A stretch of DNA of 64,000 nt from Spirochaetota bacterium (GTDB lineage Bacteria; Spirochaetota; UBA4802; JAKQUI01): contig JAKQUI010000072.1 of the NCBI GenBank assembly GCA_029562645.1, forward strand, positions 1-64,000, in the 5' to 3' direction. How positions within the stretch are numbered: the stretch's first letter is position 1; every line of letters begins with the position of its first letter. The notes beneath the pieces were generated by a model. The model saw only the letters and a program-made list of their open reading frames with translations. It searched no databases and was not told the DNA's origin. Below, in pieces: positions 61,369 to 64,000 of the stretch. Made by a program: the position numbers and the translations under genes.

Positions 61369-64000
61369 ATGGAAAAGAACATCCTGCAAACCATCAAGCT
61401 CGAGATCAGCAAGAACTTCAAGCTGATCCCCTACGAGCGGATCGCCTTCCACAAGATCCTGGCCATCCTGAGGACCGAAAACGGGATGAACGTGCTCGTG
61501 CGCGATCTCGCGGGCGATCCGCTGGTGCGCGAAAGCGCCATCGCCGCGCTCCGCGACTTCGAGAATCCCGCCGTCGCCGCCGCGCTTGCGCCGCTTCTGG
61601 ACGCCGACACCAGCATGGCGGAAAAGATCACCATCCTCGACCACATCGAGCGCCGGGGCTCCGTCGGGCACGCCGGCGAGATGATCGCATTCATCGAGGC
61701 GCACCGGGCGGACCAAAAGCTGGCGCCGGCCGTGCTCAAGGCCTTTGATGTCCTGCGCGCCGTCGGGGGCGATGATGACGGGGTGTACGACTTCTTTCTG
61801 CGCACGGCCCGCGACGCCGAGGGGGACATCGCCCTGCGCCGCGCCGCCGTTCTAGGGCTTTCCTCATTCCGAAGAGCGCTCGTCTACGAGGAGCTCCTCA
61901 AGGAGAACGCGCCCGGCGTCGCCCAGGCGGTATACCAGTCCATCGCGCGCTATTGCGAAAACTTCGCGCGGTCGGCCGCCGAGGATTCCGAGGACGAGCA
62001 GCTGTTCACCTACTCGTCCGAGAAGGAGGACGGGTCGATCCTGAACATACGGGTGCTCTTAAGCAAGATGACGCCGCAGTTCGACGAGTATTCCGACGAG
62101 ACCAAGGTCGCCTTCCTGGACGCGATGATCGCCTGCGCGCACCGCGAATTCCTCATCTACATCATGAAGGCGCTCACCTCGCGCAACCGCGCGCTCGTGA
62201 TCATGGCGCTCCACCTGGTGCGCGCGCGGGTGCACCGCCTCGCCGATCCCGACAAGCTGTTCCGCAACCTGATCGCGCTCTCGGTCGAAAGCGCGATCGA
62301 GAACGCCGTCATCGTGGAGATCTTCCAGCGCTTCTTCACCGGCATGCAGGAGAACCGGAAGAACCTGCTCCTGCGCGACAAGCTCTTCAATTACATCGTG
62401 GTGACCCTGGAGACCTACTTCGAGACCTACCGCAAGGAGTTCATGGTGGCCGAGGTGGCGGAGAAGGACTTTCCCGAAAACTTCCGGCGCATCCGCCACT
62501 TCATCCTCGAGCGATTCACCCCCGAGCTCCGCCGCGCCCTCATCGCGTACCTCAAGAACGAGGACCGCACCGGCATCCATAAAATCATCGTGGCCATCGC
62601 GGGGTCGCTGCCGCATGTCTCGACCGAGGAGGGCGAGACCGTCGAGTTCCTCGTCGAGGTGCTCTTCGACAACGACCCGAAGGCGCGCGAGGTGTCGGCC
62701 GGACGCATCGAGTCGGTCAATTTCGAAAAGAAGTTTTTGCGCGACCGCATCGTCCGGCTGCTGCGCATCATCGGGATCCTAGACATCGAGAACGCCGCGA
62801 CCGCGCTGGTGAAGATGTTCAACTACGTGAAGAAGTATCCCGATCCCGAGATCCTGAACGAGGTCGGCGAGACGCTCTCGTACCTGAAGTACTCCTATAT
62901 GCTAGGCGAGCTCGAGGTCGCGCTGGCCACCGAGAACACGGTCGAGCAGCGGCGCAGCATCCAGCTGCTGGCGCAGTTCTCCGACCAGCGCTCGCTCAAC
63001 ATCATGACCGACTTCATCAAGGACAAGATCGCGCAGAGCTCGCCGCTGACGGCGTCGATCCTGAACATTTTGCTCACGCGCGACCTGCGGGGCAATGTGG
63101 CCGCGGGACACATCTTCAGAAAAATCATCGAAGAAAACACCGATGCGGAGATCCGCCGGCTGGCCATCCAGTGCCTGGGCAAGTGCGGCAACGAGAGCGA
63201 TATCGACTTTCTCAACGGGATCTTCTACACCCTGGGGCCGGGCGACCCGAAGGAGGCCATCGTCCAGGCGATCGGCGCCATCACGGAGCTCACCGCGAAC
63301 TTCAACCGCCGGCAGGTGATCAACTACCTGCAGGAATACCTCAAGGACCCGGGGATCAAGGTGCGGATCTACTCCTGCGCCGTGCTCATCCTGATGGGAA
63401 ACAAGGGCGCCATCAAGATCATCCAGGACATGATGATCATCAAGAACAAGCAGATCCAGCGGGAGATCCTGTCCATCGTGGGAAGCCTCCGCTCGGTCGA
63501 GTTCGCGTACTTCCTCATCTCGCTCATGAAGGAGGATTACGCGATCAGCGACGACATCGTGCCCATCCTGAGTCTCCTGCCGCCTGAGGAGCTGCTCGAG
63601 ATCGACCACTTCATCGTGAACCTGTTCAAGAAGTACGAGGTCCCCGACTCGCTCATCACCGACCGCTCGCACGCGGCCGGCACGGCGGAGGAGAAGGCGC
63701 TCTTCAAGCGGGTCGAATCCCAGGCGGTGACGATCCTGCGCGTCTCGATCCGCGGGTTCTCCGAACTGGCCGGCCGCCTCAAGCTCGCCGACCTCATCAT
63801 GCTGCACACCGTGCTCAACGCGTACGCGATCGCCCCCATCCAGGCGGGGCGGGGCGTGGTGAGCCGCATGTGCGAGGGGATCGTCGTCGCTTATTTCCCC
63901 GACCCGCTTGCGGCGTCGAGTGCGGCCATGACAATCCTCTCGAACCTGCGCGAGTTCAACCGCAACCAGTCGCTTCACAACGCCATCGCCATCGAGGCGC
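61369..64000 (+). CDS. HEAT-repeat protein with degenerate class III cyclase-like domain, cut by window edge
   Basis: An open frame of 877 codons with no stop in the window. From about residue 40 to 770 it is built of HEAT-like helical pairs ('VRESAIAALRDFENPAVAAAL', 'VRIYSCAVLILMGNKGAIKII'). From about 785, 'VTILRVSIRGFSELAGRLKLAD' then 'VVSRMCEGIVVAYFPDPLAASSAAM' recall adenylate/guanylate cyclase domains. The first metal Asp is replaced ('VSIRGF' for 'FaDIvGF') and the later 'GD' is changed to 'CEG', so it may be inactive or regulatory. The start ATG 61369 is the first in-frame one. The rest lies beyond the window. Confidence 0.75.
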   Translation, partial: MEKNILQTIKLEISKNFKLIPYERIAFHKILAILRTENGMNVLVRDLAGDPLVRESAIAALRDFENPAVAAALAPLLDADTSMAEKITILDHIERRGSVGHAGEMIAFIEAHRADQKLAPAVLKAFDVLRAVGGDDDGVYDFFLRTARDAEGDIALRRAAVLGLSSFRRALVYEELLKENAPGVAQAVYQSIARYCENFARSAAEDSEDEQLFTYSSEKEDGSILNIRVLLSKMTPQFDEYSDETKVAFLDAMIACAHREFLIYIMKALTSRNRALVIMALHLVRARVHRLADPDKLFRNLIALSVESAIENAVIVEIFQRFFTGMQENRKNLLLRDKLFNYIVVTLETYFETYRKEFMVAEVAEKDFPENFRRIRHFILERFTPELRRALIAYLKNEDRTGIHKIIVAIAGSLPHVSTEEGETVEFLVEVLFDNDPKAREVSAGRIESVNFEKKFLRDRIVRLLRIIGILDIENAATALVKMFNYVKKYPDPEILNEVGETLSYLKYSYMLGELEVALATENTVEQRRSIQLLAQFSDQRSLNIMTDFIKDKIAQSSPLTASILNILLTRDLRGNVAAGHIFRKIIEENTDAEIRRLAIQCLGKCGNESDIDFLNGIFYTLGPGDPKEAIVQAIGAITELTANFNRRQVINYLQEYLKDPGIKVRIYSCAVLILMGNKGAIKIIQDMMIIKNKQIQREILSIVGSLRSVEFAYFLISLMKEDYAISDDIVPILSLLPPEELLEIDHFIVNLFKKYEVPDSLITDRSHAAGTAEEKALFKRVESQAVTILRVSIRGFSELAGRLKLADLIMLHTVLNAYAIAPIQAGRGVVSRMCEGIVVAYFPDPLAASSAAMTILSNLREFNRNQSLHNAIAIEA

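Noticed and set aside
62902-63978. 358-codon minus-strand frame at the right end
   Set aside because: Shadow of the HEAT/cyclase frame that runs open to the window end.
1-64000. tRNA, rRNA or riboswitch genes
   Set aside because: I saw no cloverleaf-like sequence with a T-loop GTTCRA core, no rRNA-like stretch and no riboswitch I could recognise; covariance-model search was not possible.

Overview
The window is a GC-rich Gram-negative chromosome segment coding on both strands. Several secreted or lipidated proteins have Leptospira-type lipoboxes (Leu-Leu-Ser-Cys, Leu-Ser-Ser-Cys). Together with STAS partner-switching parts, a HEAT/cyclase protein, a FlaG-like protein, an LPP20-type lipoprotein and a GTP-type PEP carboxykinase, this suggests a spirochaete or similar diderm with an anaerobic or microaerophilic life style. 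No rRNA, tRNA or ribosomal-protein gene is present, so the assignment is an inference. Both ends cut a gene (an IS91-like transposase at the left, a HEAT-repeat/cyclase protein at the right).

0-6.4 kb: an accessory block that looks less GC-rich than its surroundings. It holds a cysteine desulfurase and a TetR-RND efflux pair, and is bracketed by three same-orientation copies of an unidentified ~126-bp repeat next to an IS91-like transposase remnant. 6.4-10.7 kb: an AhbC-type radical-SAM enzyme, a small Cys-pair protein and a precorrin-2 dehydrogenase (siroheme-branch tetrapyrrole synthesis), a PAP2 phosphatase, and a second radical-SAM protein with a Tat-like leader.

10.8-17.6 kb: a compact oxygen-defence island with flavodiiron protein, NADH:rubredoxin-type reductase, Fur/PerR-type regulator, rubredoxin, cytochrome bd (CydAB), two-iron superoxide reductase and rubrerythrin. 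17.6-25.0 kb: a glycan or LPS gene set (GT4, DegT-type aminotransferase, two GT9 heptosyltransferase-like proteins around a DUF2079-like membrane protein, and a GT2-GtrA fusion). 25-32 kb: membrane proteins and lipoproteins, an OmpA-like lipoprotein, aconitase, a frame-disrupted SH3b protein and the first of two paralogous secreted lipases.

32.3-34.3 kb: a second mobile-element scar, with an IS91 fragment, two REP-like hairpins sharing a loop but not a stem, diverged copies of the ~126-bp repeat and one cargo-like lipoprotein. 34.3-46.6 kb: MoxR/VWA pair, RsbW-like ATPase, an orphan DppF-type ATPase overlapping a TPR gene, ferredoxin, OxlT-like MFS carrier, GTP-PEPCK, FlaG-like protein, HtrA protease, a CIRCE-controlled Hsp20 pair and the second lipase. 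46.8-64 kb: Na/Pi-PhoU transporter, lipoprotein-PyrK overlap, then a five-gene string: FGGY kinase, three tandem STAS proteins and a protein resembling a half-size type I restriction specificity subunit. The end holds a DUF2207/Tim44-like/zinc-ribbon membrane protein, a TlpA-like thioredoxin, a carotenoid-hydratase-like protein, an M29 aminopeptidase, an LPP20-like lipoprotein and the HEAT/cyclase protein. The STAS-specificity-subunit string and the dispersed repeat family are the least explained parts.
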